Positions 1-8,605 are shown, counted from the first letter of the stretch. The stretch: 64,000 nucleotides of DNA from Jannaschia seohaensis (GCF_900116765.1 NZ_UETC01000001.1:372001-436000); one strand, 5' to 3'. Notes: generated from the letters alone by a model not told the origin. A program made the numbers and translations.

Positions 1-1030
1 GCGGGAGAAGGGCTGCACCCGGATCCTGGCGGTGCCCGGGATGCTGTTCGCCGCGATGCACGCGAAGAACGACATCCCGACGGTGCTCAACGCCTATGCG
101 GCGCAACACGGGCTCGACATCCGCTACGGGCGGGAGCTTGGCGTGGACCCGAAGATGCTCGCCGCCGCCGCGGGCCGGATCCGCGAGGCATTGGACGCGG
201 CCCCGGACGACGTGCCGCTGCATGAGACCTGCCTTGTAGTCATCGGACGTGGCGCCTCGGACCCGGACGCGAACGGCAATGTCGCCAAGATCGCCCGGAT
301 GCTGCACGAGGGTCTGGGGACCGGCTGGCTGGAGGTCGGCTTCAGCGGCGTGACCTTCCCGCTGGTCGAGCCCTGCCTGGAGCATGCGGCCAGGCTCGGC
401 TACCGCCGGATCGTCGTCTTCCCCTATTTTCTGTTCAGCGGCATCCTGATCGACCGGATCTACGGCTTCACCGACCGCGTCGCCGCCGCCAACCCGCAGA
501 TCGAGTTCCTCAAGGCCAGCTATCTGGGCGACCACGACCAGGTTCTCGCCACCTTCGCCGAGCGCATCCGCGAACAGGCGGGCGCGAACCCGCCGCCGAA
601 TTGCGGCCTCTGCGCCTACCGGGAGCAGGTGCTGGCGCTGGAGGGCGGGCGCCATGTCCATATTCGCCCCGAGGATCGCCAGCATCCCGCCTTCGCCGAC
701 ACGCCGCCGCCGACCTGCGTGCTCTGCAAATACCGCACCCAGGTGCTCGGCTTCGAGGCGGAGGTCGGCGCGATCCAGGAATCGCATCACCACCATGTCG
801 AAGGGCAGGGCGCCTCGGCCCCTGGCTCCAACGTGGCGGATTGCACGCTCTGCGACACGTTCTGCACCGGGCTCTGCCGGCTGGAAGCGCAGGCGGACCA
901 TCACCATCACCCGCATACTCATCACCATGGCGGCGGCCATACTCATCACCACGATCACCATCACCCGACCTATCCCCATGCCGCCCACCCGCACGGGCCG
1001 GAATCGGCACGCCGGACCGCGAAAGGCTGA
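1..1030 (+). CDS. cbiX: Sirohydrochlorin cobaltochelatase CbiX (5' end missing)
   Basis: Chelatase that inserts cobalt into sirohydrochlorin (or handles the early corrin ring) in cobalamin synthesis; cytoplasmic. The frame is open from base 2, so the true start lies upstream; GTG at 32 is internal. The segment LAVPGMLFAAMHAKNDIP and the later PYFLFSGILIDRI are typical of the CbiX core. The C-terminal third (from about codon 201) has cysteine pairs CGLC, CVLC and a CTLC-x3-C-x3-C cluster, followed by a very His-rich tail (codons about 298-330), as known for long CbiX proteins with an Fe-S centre and metal-binding tail. First gene of the visible cob operon; cobH follows after 63 bases. Confidence 0.93.
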   Translation, partial: REKGCTRILAVPGMLFAAMHAKNDIPTVLNAYAAQHGLDIRYGRELGVDPKMLAAAAGRIREALDAAPDDVPLHETCLVVIGRGASDPDANGNVAKIARMLHEGLGTGWLEVGFSGVTFPLVEPCLEHAARLGYRRIVVFPYFLFSGILIDRIYGFTDRVAAANPQIEFLKASYLGDHDQVLATFAERIREQAGANPPPNCGLCAYREQVLALEGGRHVHIRPEDRQHPAFADTPPPTCVLCKYRTQVLGFEAEVGAIQESHHHHVEGQGASAPGSNVADCTLCDTFCTGLCRLEAQADHHHHPHTHHHGGGHTHHHDHHHPTYPHAAHPHGPESARRTAKG

Positions 1031-1093
1031 CATGACCGCCTGCGCCCTTCCCGCCTATCGGGCAAATGTTGCTAAAAAGTTCACGGTTCGCCT

Positions 1094-1726
1094 ATGAGGC
1101 CCTATGAGCGGGATCCGGCTGCAATCTATGCCGCGTCTTTCGCCACCGTGCGGGCAGAGGCGAATCTGGACCGTTTTCCCCCCGATGTGGCTGAGATCGC
1201 GGTTCGCGTGATCCATGCGTGCGGCATGGTCGAGGTCGCCGACAGGCTGGCCTATACGCCCGATGTGGCGGCCTCCGGCACCGCCGCGCTGCGGGCCGGG
1301 GTGCCGATCTATGCCGATTGCGAGATGGTCGCGGCGGGCCTGACCCGCCGCCTCTTGCCCGAGGCGTGCGAGGTTCGCTGCACGCTGAACGACCCCCGCA
1401 CGCCCGCCCTGGCCGACGCGCAGGCGACCACCCGCTCCGCCGCCGCCGTCGATCTGTGGGAAACCGAGGGCGCCGTGATCGCCATCGGCAACGCCCCCAC
1501 CGCGCTCTTCCGCCTGCTGGAGCGCCTGGACGAGGGCGCGCCCAAGCCGGCGGCCATCCTCGCCTTCCCGGTCGGCTTCGTCGGCGCCGCCGAATCGAAG
1601 GCCGAGCTCGCCGCCAATCCGCGGGCCACGCCCTTTCTGACCCTGCGCGGCCGCCGGGGCGGATCGGCCATGGCCTCCGCGGCGGTGAATGCGCTCGCTA
1701 TCCTCGCTGCGGGAGGGGTCCAATGA
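1094..1726 (+). CDS. cobH: Precorrin-8X methylmutase CobH
   Basis: Moves the C11 methyl to C12 to turn precorrin-8X into hydrogenobyrinate. 210 aa, the usual length. VIHACGMVEVADRL contains the catalytic histidine (His41 here), and the later PVGFVGAAESKAEL stretch is the family signature. The ATG at 1094 directly continues the operon from cbiX. An intergenic repeat (1761-1818) separates it from cobL, which is unusual inside an operon. Confidence 0.96.
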   Translation: MRPYERDPAAIYAASFATVRAEANLDRFPPDVAEIAVRVIHACGMVEVADRLAYTPDVAASGTAALRAGVPIYADCEMVAAGLTRRLLPEACEVRCTLNDPRTPALADAQATTRSAAAVDLWETEGAVIAIGNAPTALFRLLERLDEGAPKPAAILAFPVGFVGAAESKAELAANPRATPFLTLRGRRGGSAMASAAVNALAILAAGGVQ

Positions 1727-1760
1727 ACTATCCCCTGCCGGACGGGCGCACGCCCCGTCC

Positions 1761-1818
1761 TTCTTCTGGCCGAAAATACTCCGGGGGGGCCCGCAGGGCC
1801 GGGGGCAGCGCCCCCCTC
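1761..1818 (+). repeat. Intergenic AAATACTCC repeat, copy 1
   Basis: Core CTTCTGGCCGAAAATACTCC followed by a G-run and a GC hairpin (GGGGGC...GCCCCC). One of ten related copies in the window. It lies between cobH and cobL, both on the plus strand, so it may attenuate or process the cob transcript. Confidence 0.85.
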
Positions 1819-1879
1819 CGCCCCCACCGCGAACACTGTCCCATCCGCGGCGCGCATCCCGAGCATCAAGGACTGACCC

Positions 1880-3085
1880 ATGTCTGACGCGCCCTGGCTC
1901 CATATCGTCGGCATCGGCGAGGACGGGCTGGCGGGCCTCAGCCCCGCCGCGCGCACCGTGGTTGAGACCGCCGAGATCATCGTCGGCGGCGACCGCCATC
2001 ACAGCCTGTCCGACAGCATCCAGGCCGAGCGCCTCGCCTGGCCGCACCCGTTCGATGCGCTGATCTCGACGCTCATGGGGCTCAAGGGCCGCCGCGTCGT
2101 GGTGCTCGCCACCGGCGATCCGCTCTGGTTCTCGGTCGGCGCGCGGATCGGACGTGCGATCCCGCCCCGCGAGATCGCCTACCACCCGCAGCTCTCGGCC
2201 TTCCAACTGGCGTCGGCCCGCATGGGCTGGTCGATGGCCGATCTGGAGACGCTGACCGTCCATGGCCGACCGGTCGAGCAGATGATCGCCTTCATCCAGC
2301 CCGACGCGCGCCTGCTGATCCTGACCACGGGGGCGGAGACCCCGGGCCAGATCGCGCGCTTCCTGACCGAGCGCGGCTTCGGCGCCTCGCCCATGACAGT
2401 GCTCGCCAATATGGGCGGGCCGGAGGAGGTGCGGTTCGACGGCACGGCCGAGACCTGGGACCACATTGTCCCGGCCTTCAACACCCTCGCCGTCGAATGC
2501 GTCGCCGCCCCCGACGCCGCGCTGCTCCCTCGGGTTCCCGGCCTCGACGATGCGCTGTTCCGCTCGGATGGGACCATGACCAAGCGCGAGGTCCGCGCTG
2601 CGACCCTGGCCAAGCTGATGCCGATGCGCGGGGCGCTTCTGTGGGATATTGGCGCGGGCTCGGGCTCGGTCGGGATCGAGTGGATGCGCGCCGCCCGCTC
2701 CGCCCGCGCCATCGGGATCGAGCCCCGCGCCGACCGCCGCGCCATGGCCGCCGAGAATGCTCTGGCGCTGGGCACGCCGCGCCTGGACCTGCGCGAGGGC
2801 GAGGCGCCCGCCGCGCTGGACGGCCTGGAGCCGCCCGACGCGGTCTTCATCGGCGGCGGCCTGTCGGAGGCCGCCTTCGACGCCGCCTGGGCGGCGTTGC
2901 GCCCGCTGGGCCGCCTGGTGGTCAACGCGGTGACGCTCGAATCGGAGGCGCTCCTGCTCGCGCTCCAGGCCAGGCATGGCGGCGACCTCGTCCGCCTCTC
3001 GGTCGATCGGGCGGAGCCGGTGGGCCGCTTCCGTGGCTGGCGCTCCGCGATGCCCGTCACGCAATGGTCCCTGATCAAGCGATGA
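1880..3085 (+). CDS. cobL: Precorrin-6Y C5,15-methyltransferase (decarboxylating) CobL
   Basis: Bifunctional enzyme: methylates C5 and C15 and decarboxylates the C12 acetate of precorrin-6B. 401 aa. The N-terminal half is a CbiE-type tetrapyrrole methylase (VGIGEDGLAGLSP at the start, ATGDPLWFSVG near residue 75); the C-terminal half is a CbiT-type SAM methyltransferase with the glycine motif DIGAGSGSVGIEW from Asp256. Its TGA overlaps the cobI ATG (ATGA), indicating translational coupling. Confidence 0.96.
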   Translation: MSDAPWLHIVGIGEDGLAGLSPAARTVVETAEIIVGGDRHHSLSDSIQAERLAWPHPFDALISTLMGLKGRRVVVLATGDPLWFSVGARIGRAIPPREIAYHPQLSAFQLASARMGWSMADLETLTVHGRPVEQMIAFIQPDARLLILTTGAETPGQIARFLTERGFGASPMTVLANMGGPEEVRFDGTAETWDHIVPAFNTLAVECVAAPDAALLPRVPGLDDALFRSDGTMTKREVRAATLAKLMPMRGALLWDIGAGSGSVGIEWMRAARSARAIGIEPRADRRAMAAENALALGTPRLDLREGEAPAALDGLEPPDAVFIGGGLSEAAFDAAWAALRPLGRLVVNAVTLESEALLLALQARHGGDLVRLSVDRAEPVGRFRGWRSAMPVTQWSLIKR

Positions 3086-3804
3086 GCGCGCGTGAGCGAG
3101 CGAAGAGCGGCCGGCTTTACGGCGTGGGCCTCGGCCCGGGCGACCCGGAACTCATCACCCGCCGCGGGGCCCGTCTGATCGAGACGGCCGAGGTGATCGC
3201 CTATCCGGCCCTGGCCGGGGGCGATAGCCTCGCGCGGTCCATCGCCGCCGAGCTGATCCCCGCGGGCGCGGAAGAGATCGTCATGGACATCCCCATGACA
3301 CCGGCGCGCGCCCCGGCCCAAGCGGCCTATGACGACGGGGCCGCCCGGATCGCGGCGGCGCTCGACACGGGCCGTGACGTGGTTTGCCTCTGTGAGGGAG
3401 ACCCCTTCTTCTACGGCTCCTTCATGTATCTCTTCGCCCGGCTCGCGCCCGCCTACCCGGTCGAGGTCGTGCCCGGCGTCACCTCGCTGACCGCCTGCGC
3501 CGCGCGCGCCGCGATGCCGCTGGCCGCCCGGAACGAGGTGATGACCGTGCTGCCCGGGCCTCTGCCGGACGATGCGCTCCGCGGGCATCTGCGCAGCGCC
3601 GACACCGTGATCTGCATGAAGGTCGGCCGTCACCTGCCGCGCTTGCGCGCCCTGCTCGCGGCCGAGGGCCTGACCGGGCGCGCCACCTATGTCGAGCGCG
3701 CCACCCTGGGGACCGAGCGCGTGCTGCCTCTGGCGGAGGCGCCGGAATCGGCGCCCTACTTTTCCATGATCCTGATCGCCAAGGGGGCCGATCCATGGCT
3801 CTGA
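3082..3804 (+). CDS. cobI: Precorrin-2 C20-methyltransferase CobI
   Basis: SAM-dependent methylation of precorrin-2 at C20. 240 aa. Tetrapyrrole methylase motifs: YGVGLGPGDPELIT near residue 12, CEGDPFFYGSFMYL near 104, and VPGVTSLTACAA near 130. The frame stays open upstream through cobL, but the ATG at 3082 overlapping the cobL stop gives the family N-terminus and is chosen. It overlaps the next gene by 10 bases. Confidence 0.95.
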   Translation: MSARERAKSGRLYGVGLGPGDPELITRRGARLIETAEVIAYPALAGGDSLARSIAAELIPAGAEEIVMDIPMTPARAPAQAAYDDGAARIAAALDTGRDVVCLCEGDPFFYGSFMYLFARLAPAYPVEVVPGVTSLTACAARAAMPLAARNEVMTVLPGPLPDDALRGHLRSADTVICMKVGRHLPRLRALLAAEGLTGRATYVERATLGTERVLPLAEAPESAPYFSMILIAKGADPWL

Positions 3805-5582
3805 GCCCAATCGTCCTCACCCTGAACGCGGCGGGCGAGCCCACCGCGCGCCGCGTCGCCGAGGCTCTGGGTTGTCCGCTCCATGGCCGCGAGGGGCGTA
3901 CGGGGGCCGAGATCACCTTCCCGGATGCGCTGGCCCATGCACGCGATCTCTTCGCCGCGGGACACGCGGTGATCGGCGTCTGCGCGGCGGGTATCCTGAT
4001 CCGGGCCGTCTCCCCCCTGCTCTCGGACAAGACGGCGGAGCCTCCGGTGTTGTCGGTGTCAGATGACGGCGCGGTTGTCGTGCCGCTGCTTGGCGGTCAT
4101 CGCGGCGCCAACCGTCTCGCCCGGCGGATCGCCGAGGCTCTGGGCGCGACGGCTGCCGTGACCACGGCCGGGGAGGTGGCCCTTGGGGTCGCGCTGGACG
4201 AACCCCCGCCGGGCTGGGCCCTGGCGAATCCGCAAGATGCCAAGCCGGTCATGGCGACGCTGCTCTCGGGGAGCGGCGCGCGGACAATCGGCGACGTGCC
4301 GTTCGATCTGCCGCCGGGCGACGGGGTCGAGTTGGTCGGCACGGAGGTGCCCGCGCAAGGCGGCCCTACCCGGCTGGTCTATCACCCGATGCACCATGTC
4401 GTGGGCGTGGGCTGCGCCCGCGACGCGGACCCGGAGGAATTGTGGGAGAACGTCCAGGCGGTTCTGTCGGAGGCAGGTGTCGCCCCCGGGGCGGTCGCGG
4501 CGGTGGCGACGGTGGACCTGAAGCTCGATGAGCCGGCGGTGCATGTCGTGGCGGAACGACTCGGCCGCCCTGTCAGGGCGTTCTCTCCGGAGGCGCTGAC
4601 CGCCATCGACGTGCCCAACCCGTCCGAGGTGGTGCGCGCCGAGATCGGCACGCCCTCGGTGGCCGAGGCCGCGGCTCTCGCGCTGGCCGGAGGCACGCTC
4701 GTCCACACCAAGCGCAAGACGGCCATGACCACCGCTGCGCTGGCCCGGGCCGAGGCGCCGATCACCGAGCTTGCGGGCCAGACCCGAGGGCGTCTCTCGA
4801 TCGTGTCGCTGGGCCCCGGCCAGGCCGCCTGGCGCGCGCCCGAGGCGTCGCGGATGGTGCAGGAGGCCGAGGAACTGGTGGGCTACGGTCTCTATATCGA
4901 CTTGCTGGGCCCCTTGGCCGCGGGCAAGCCGCGCGCGGACTTCCCCCTGGGTGGGGAGGAGGACCGCTGCCGCTACGCCTTGGAGCGCGCTGGGGAGGGG
5001 CGCAACGTGGCGCTGATCTGCTCGGGCGATGCCGGGATCTACGCAATGGGAGCGCTGGTCTACGAATTGCTGGCGCGCGACCCGGCCGACCCTTCGGCCC
5101 TCTCGCCCGCCGCGCGCCGCGTCGAGGTCGTCGCCACCCCCGGCATCAGCGCGCTGCAAGGCGCCGCCGCGCGGATCGGCGCACCGCTCGGGCATGATTT
5201 CTGCGCGATCTCGCTTTCGGACCTGCTGACGCCCCGCGACGACATCCTGCGCCGCCTCCGCGCCGCCGCCGAGGGCGATTTCGTCATCGCTTTCTACAAT
5301 CCCGTCTCCCGCCGTCGCCGGACGCTGCTGGCCGAGGCGCGGGACATCCTGCTAGCCCACCGCCCCGCCGACACGCCCGTGCTGCTGGCGACGTCGCTGG
5401 GGCGACCGCAGGAGTCGCTGCGCCTGCGGCGGCTCGACGCGCTGGAGGTGGACGAGGTCGATATGCTGACCACGGTGTTGGTCGGCTCGTCCCAGACCCG
5501 GACGGTGGCGACGCCGGACGGGATGCGGATGTTCACGCCTCGAGGCTATGCGCGCAAGATGGCCGGGGGGGACCTGGCATGA
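3795..5582 (+). CDS. cobJ: CbiG-CobJ fusion: cobalamin biosynthesis protein CbiG / precorrin-3B C17-methyltransferase
   Basis: 595-aa two-domain protein. Residues 1 to about 320 match CbiG: an AAGILIRAVSPLL-x-DK segment and PLLGGHRGANRLA in the N-terminal part, and VGVGCARDADPEEL in the C-terminal part. Residues about 333-595 are CobJ, with the methylase motif SIVSLGPGQ and CSGDAGIYAMG near 408. CobJ methylates C17 with ring contraction; CbiG of the anaerobic route opens the delta-lactone, so its role beside aerobic-type enzymes is unclear. No stop or frameshift separates the domains. Confidence 0.93.
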   Translation: MALSPIVLTLNAAGEPTARRVAEALGCPLHGREGRTGAEITFPDALAHARDLFAAGHAVIGVCAAGILIRAVSPLLSDKTAEPPVLSVSDDGAVVVPLLGGHRGANRLARRIAEALGATAAVTTAGEVALGVALDEPPPGWALANPQDAKPVMATLLSGSGARTIGDVPFDLPPGDGVELVGTEVPAQGGPTRLVYHPMHHVVGVGCARDADPEELWENVQAVLSEAGVAPGAVAAVATVDLKLDEPAVHVVAERLGRPVRAFSPEALTAIDVPNPSEVVRAEIGTPSVAEAAALALAGGTLVHTKRKTAMTTAALARAEAPITELAGQTRGRLSIVSLGPGQAAWRAPEASRMVQEAEELVGYGLYIDLLGPLAAGKPRADFPLGGEEDRCRYALERAGEGRNVALICSGDAGIYAMGALVYELLARDPADPSALSPAARRVEVVATPGISALQGAAARIGAPLGHDFCAISLSDLLTPRDDILRRLRAAAEGDFVIAFYNPVSRRRRTLLAEARDILLAHRPADTPVLLATSLGRPQESLRLRRLDALEVDEVDMLTTVLVGSSQTRTVATPDGMRMFTPRGYARKMAGGDLA

Positions 5583-5586
5583 GCGG

Positions 5587-5650
5587 GGGAGGGGGGCCAG
5601 CCCCCCGCGCCTGCGGCGCCCCCCCGGAGTATTTCCGGCCAGAAGAAGGA
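5587..5650 (-). repeat. Intergenic AAATACTCC repeat, copy 2
   Basis: On the minus strand it reads TTCTTCTGGCCGGAAATACT followed by a G-run and a GC hairpin. It fills the gap between the convergent cobJ fusion and the SnoaL-like gene, a position suited to a bidirectional terminator. Confidence 0.87.
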
Positions 5651-5653
5651 CGG

Positions 5654-6094
5654 TCAGCGGTAGTCCTGCGGTGTCAGCGTTCCGTTGGTGTTCAGATGCG
5701 TCTCGGCGCCTGGAACGACATCCGTGTTTTGGGCGCTGACGGCCTGCCAGCCCTCGGGCGTGCGGTGCAGCACGAAGCTCAGGATCGTCGTGCGCGCCCC
5801 GGCACGGTTGCCGTCGGGGGCGCGTTGCCCGGTCAGGGCCATGCGCGCGTGGATCACGGCGACGTCCCCCAAGTCGCGGATCTTGACGCGGCCCGGAACG
5901 AGGCGTGTCTCGGCGAAGAAGCTGCCCAGCGCGTAGGAATGGGCGCGGGCGATGGCGGGCCGGTCCTCCCACCAGATGCCGGTGACGTTCACGAAATCGG
6001 CGTCGGGCGCGAAGAGGGCGGCCAGCGCATCGCCGTCCCGGGCCATCCAGGCGGCTGTGAAGGCGGGCACGAAATCCTGCGGGGCGGGAACCAT
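5654..6094 (-). CDS. SgcJ/EcaC-family (SnoaL-like, NTF2 fold) protein
   Basis: 146 aa. The pattern AAWMARDGDALAALFAPDAD, then a central FAETRLV and a final FVLHRTPEGWQAVSAQNTD, is that of the SgcJ/EcaC (DUF4440-like) NTF2-fold group. These are small cone-shaped domains with varied or unknown substrates; no catalytic residue can be assigned here. It is on the opposite strand and splits cobM from the rest of the cob operon, with only 17 bases between its start and the cobM start. Confidence 0.82.
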   Translation of the reverse strand: MVPAPQDFVPAFTAAWMARDGDALAALFAPDADFVNVTGIWWEDRPAIARAHSYALGSFFAETRLVPGRVKIRDLGDVAVIHARMALTGQRAPDGNRAGARTTILSFVLHRTPEGWQAVSAQNTDVVPGAETHLNTNGTLTPQDYR

Positions 6095-6111
6095 GGACGG
6101 AGGATAGCGGC

Positions 6112-6879
6112 ATGACGGTTCACTTCATAGGCGCTGGGCCGGGCGACCCGGAACTCCTGACGCTCAAGGCCCAGCGGTTGATTCGGAGCTGCCCCGTTTG
6201 CCTCTATGCCGGCTCGCTGGTGCCCGAGGCGGTGGTGGCAGAGGCCCCCGAGGGCGCGCGCGTCCTGGACACCGCGCCGATGACGCTGGACGAGACCCAT
6301 GCCGAGATCGTCGCGGCCCATGCCCTGGGCCAGGACGTGGCCCGCGTCCATTCCGGCGATCCCAGCCTCTATGGCGCCATCGCCGAGCAGATCCGCCTGC
6401 TCAAGCGCGACGGTATCCCCTATGACATCTGCCCCGGCGTGCCTGCCTATGCCGCCGCCGCCGCCGCCCTGGGGCAGGAACTGACGGTGCCGGAGGTGGC
6501 GCAGTCGATCGTGCTGACCCGGGTGAGCATGAAGTCCACCTCGATGCCGCCGCGCGAGACGCTGGAGAATTTCGCCGCAACCGGCGCCACGCTGGCGATC
6601 CATCTCGGCATCCGCGCCCTGCGCGAGATCGAGCGCGTCCTGGTGCCCCATTACGGGCCCGACTGTCCCGTCGTCGTGGCCTACCGCGTGGGCTGGCCGG
6701 ACGAGGCCTTTCTGCGCGGCACGCTGACCGACATTCGGGAGAAGGTGCGGGCGGCCAAGATCACGCGCACCGCGCTGATTCTGGTGGGGCCGGCCTTGGG
6801 GGAGGTCGAGGATTTCCGCGACAGCGCGCTCTACGACCCCGACATGCCCCATGTCTTGCGTCCCCGCGTCCGCGCCTGA
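6112..6879 (+). CDS. cobM: Precorrin-4 C11-methyltransferase CobM
   Basis: SAM-dependent C11 methylation of precorrin-4. 255 aa, normal length. Motifs: FIGAGPGDPELLTLKAQRLI at the N-terminus, SGDPSLYGAIAEQI near residue 82, and CPGVPAYAAAAAALGQELT near 105. The ATG at 6112 has GGAGGA upstream at 6099-6104. Last recognisable cob gene here; cobK, cobG/cobZ, cobF and cobN are not in the window. Confidence 0.96.
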   Translation: MTVHFIGAGPGDPELLTLKAQRLIRSCPVCLYAGSLVPEAVVAEAPEGARVLDTAPMTLDETHAEIVAAHALGQDVARVHSGDPSLYGAIAEQIRLLKRDGIPYDICPGVPAYAAAAAALGQELTVPEVAQSIVLTRVSMKSTSMPPRETLENFAATGATLAIHLGIRALREIERVLVPHYGPDCPVVVAYRVGWPDEAFLRGTLTDIREKVRAAKITRTALILVGPALGEVEDFRDSALYDPDMPHVLRPRVRA

Positions 6880-6992
6880 CCGGTGTCACAAGGGGATCAC
6901 GAACCTTTCATTGACTCTTAACTATCCTGCGCCAGAGTCCTGGAGGTAAGCGGTTGCGTTTGCCGCGGTGTTACACGTGTGGGGAGAGTGGC

Positions 6993-7352
6993 ATGGAACA
7001 GACCGAGTCGGACATCCTTCCGCAAGAGGTGCGCGACGGTCTTGCCGCCCGCCCCGTGCGGGAGCCGCGCCGTCCCGTCCGGGGAATGCGCCTTCGGGTC
7101 GGGGACGTATGGTATCCGATTCGCTCCCTCGATGAGACGGGGTTCGATCTGGATCTGGAATTCGCGCCCAAGCTGCGTGGGTTGGTCGAGATCCATGACG
7201 GCGCCACCTTGCTGCGCACCGGGCTGGTCGTGGCCGCGGAGCCGTCGCGCGACGTGATGCATTACGACTTTAAGATGACCACCGAGGCGCGCCGGACGCC
7301 GCCCCGCGATTATGTCCGGGCCGAACCCTGGGACGCCGCCGAGACGCGCTGA
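6993..7352 (+). CDS. Conserved hypothetical protein, small beta-rich (PilZ-like?)
   Basis: 119 aa using the ATG at 6993, preceded by GGGGAGAG; an in-frame TTG start at 6954 would add 13 residues. Sequence such as MRLRVGDVWYPIRSLDETGFDLDLE suggests a short beta-barrel of the kind seen in PilZ-like proteins, but the c-di-GMP signature RxxxR is not convincing. No signal peptide or membrane segment. Function unknown. Confidence 0.7.
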   Translation: MEQTESDILPQEVRDGLAARPVREPRRPVRGMRLRVGDVWYPIRSLDETGFDLDLEFAPKLRGLVEIHDGATLLRTGLVVAAEPSRDVMHYDFKMTTEARRTPPRDYVRAEPWDAAETR

Positions 7353-7411
7353 CGCTTGACCCTGCCGCGCGCGGCCCCCAAGACGGGGCGACCCGGAGGA
7401 GGAGGCCCGCG

Positions 7412-8266
7412 ATGCGCACCGTCTATGTCAACGGAGAATACCTGCCCGAGGACCAGGCGAAGGTCTCGGTCTTCGACCGGGGCTTCCTGTTCGCCGATGG
7501 CGTCTACGAGGTCACGAGCGTCCTGGGCGGCAAGCTGATCGACTTCGCGGGCCATGCGGCGCGGCTCGCCCGCTCTCTGTCGGAGCTGGGCATGAAGGCG
7601 CCCGTCGATACGGACACCCTGCTGGAGATCCACCGCGAACTGATCGCCCGCAATGGGATCGAGGACGGGCTGGTCTATCTTCAGGTGACGCGCGGGGCCG
7701 CCGATCGCGATTTTCTCTACCCCGACGCCGAGACGCCGCCGACGCTGGTCCTGTTCACTCAGGCCAAGCCGGGCCTCGCGGAACCCGACCGCGCCGCCAA
7801 GGGCTGGTCCGTCATCTCCATCCCCGACCGGCGCTGGGGCCGGCGGGACATCAAGACAGTGCAGCTGCTCTATCCCTCGATGGGCAAGATGATGGCCAAG
7901 GCGGCGGGCGCGGACGACGCCTGGATGGTCGAGGACGGCGCGGTGACCGAGGGGACCTCGAACAACGCCTATATCGTCAAGGGCGACACCATCATCACGC
8001 GGCATCTGGGCGAGGAGATCCTGCATGGGATCACCCGCGCCGCCGTCCTGCGGCTGGCGGCCGAGGCGCAGATGAAGGTCGAGGAGCGGTCCTTCACCAT
8101 CGAGGAAGCGCAAGGCGCTGACGAGGCCTTCATCACCTCGGCCTCGTCCTTCGTGATGCCGGTGGTGGAGATCGACGGCACGCCGATCGGCGACGGCACG
8201 CCCGGCCCCATGGCCGCGCGCCTGCGGGAGATCTATCTCGACGAGGCCCGGCGCAAGGCGGTCTGA
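7412..8266 (+). CDS. dat: D-amino-acid transaminase (class IV, PLP)
   Basis: 284 aa fold-type IV aminotransferase. VFDRGFLFADGVYEV at residues 20-34 and GRRDIKTVQLLYP with the PLP lysine Lys148 match D-alanine aminotransferase; VTEGTSNNAYIV holds the cofactor-phosphate loop. It exchanges amino groups between D-amino acids and 2-oxo acids, e.g. to supply D-glutamate or D-alanine. A branched-chain aminotransferase is possible but the sequence fits Dat better. A GGAGGAGG stretch lies just before the ATG. Confidence 0.9.
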   Translation: MRTVYVNGEYLPEDQAKVSVFDRGFLFADGVYEVTSVLGGKLIDFAGHAARLARSLSELGMKAPVDTDTLLEIHRELIARNGIEDGLVYLQVTRGAADRDFLYPDAETPPTLVLFTQAKPGLAEPDRAAKGWSVISIPDRRWGRRDIKTVQLLYPSMGKMMAKAAGADDAWMVEDGAVTEGTSNNAYIVKGDTIITRHLGEEILHGITRAAVLRLAAEAQMKVEERSFTIEEAQGADEAFITSASSFVMPVVEIDGTPIGDGTPGPMAARLREIYLDEARRKAV

Positions 8267-8338
8267 GTCAGGGGGGGCGCAGGCCCCGCCCGGGCACCGG
8301 CGCGGAAGATGCAGGCGACGGCCCGGGCGGCCTGCGCG

Positions 8339-8605
8339 TCAGTCCCGGCGCGGCGGGTCGAGACGCAGGATCGCCTTCACCTTCTGGCGCGTGCGGATCC
8401 AGTCCGGACCGAAGGCCAGCGCGTCGCCCTGAAGCTGGGTGTGCAGCGCGGCGATCTGGCGGGTCGAGAGCAGCGCGGCATCGACATCGGAAAAGCCGAG
8501 CTGGTCGAGCCGGACCTGGACAGAGGCCACCAGTTGCGCATTCGGTGCCGCCATCACGGGCAAGGGCGCGGTCAGCGAAATGGCGAGCAGCAGGGGGCGG
8601 ATCAT
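8339..8605 (-). CDS. Small secreted protein, paralogue A
   Basis: 88 aa with an N-terminal signal peptide (cleavage probably after PVMAA, residue 20). The mature part carries GF-x-DVD-x4-LS-x2-Q-x-AALH at residues 37-55, which also appears in the adjacent upstream gene; both then have a basic segment ending in ILR. Function unknown; predicted periplasmic. 17 bases separate it from its paralogue, so the two are probably co-transcribed. Confidence 0.75.
   Translation of the reverse strand: MIRPLLLAISLTAPLPVMAAPNAQLVASVQVRLDQLGFSDVDAALLSTRQIAALHTQLQGDALAFGPDWIRTRQKVKAILRLDPPRRD

Noticed and set aside
895-1000. Apparent short tandem repeat of CAT/CAC triplets
   Set aside because: It is the histidine-rich tail of CbiX, in frame, not a separate repeat element.
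1-1100. Cobalamin riboswitch near the cob genes
   Set aside because: No B12-box or riboswitch-like structure is visible; the operon start is outside the window.
1055-3064. 669-codon open frame on the minus strand across cobH and cobL
   Set aside because: Low-complexity Arg/Gly/His-rich translation with no family pattern; it is the GC-driven antisense shadow of two clear cob genes.
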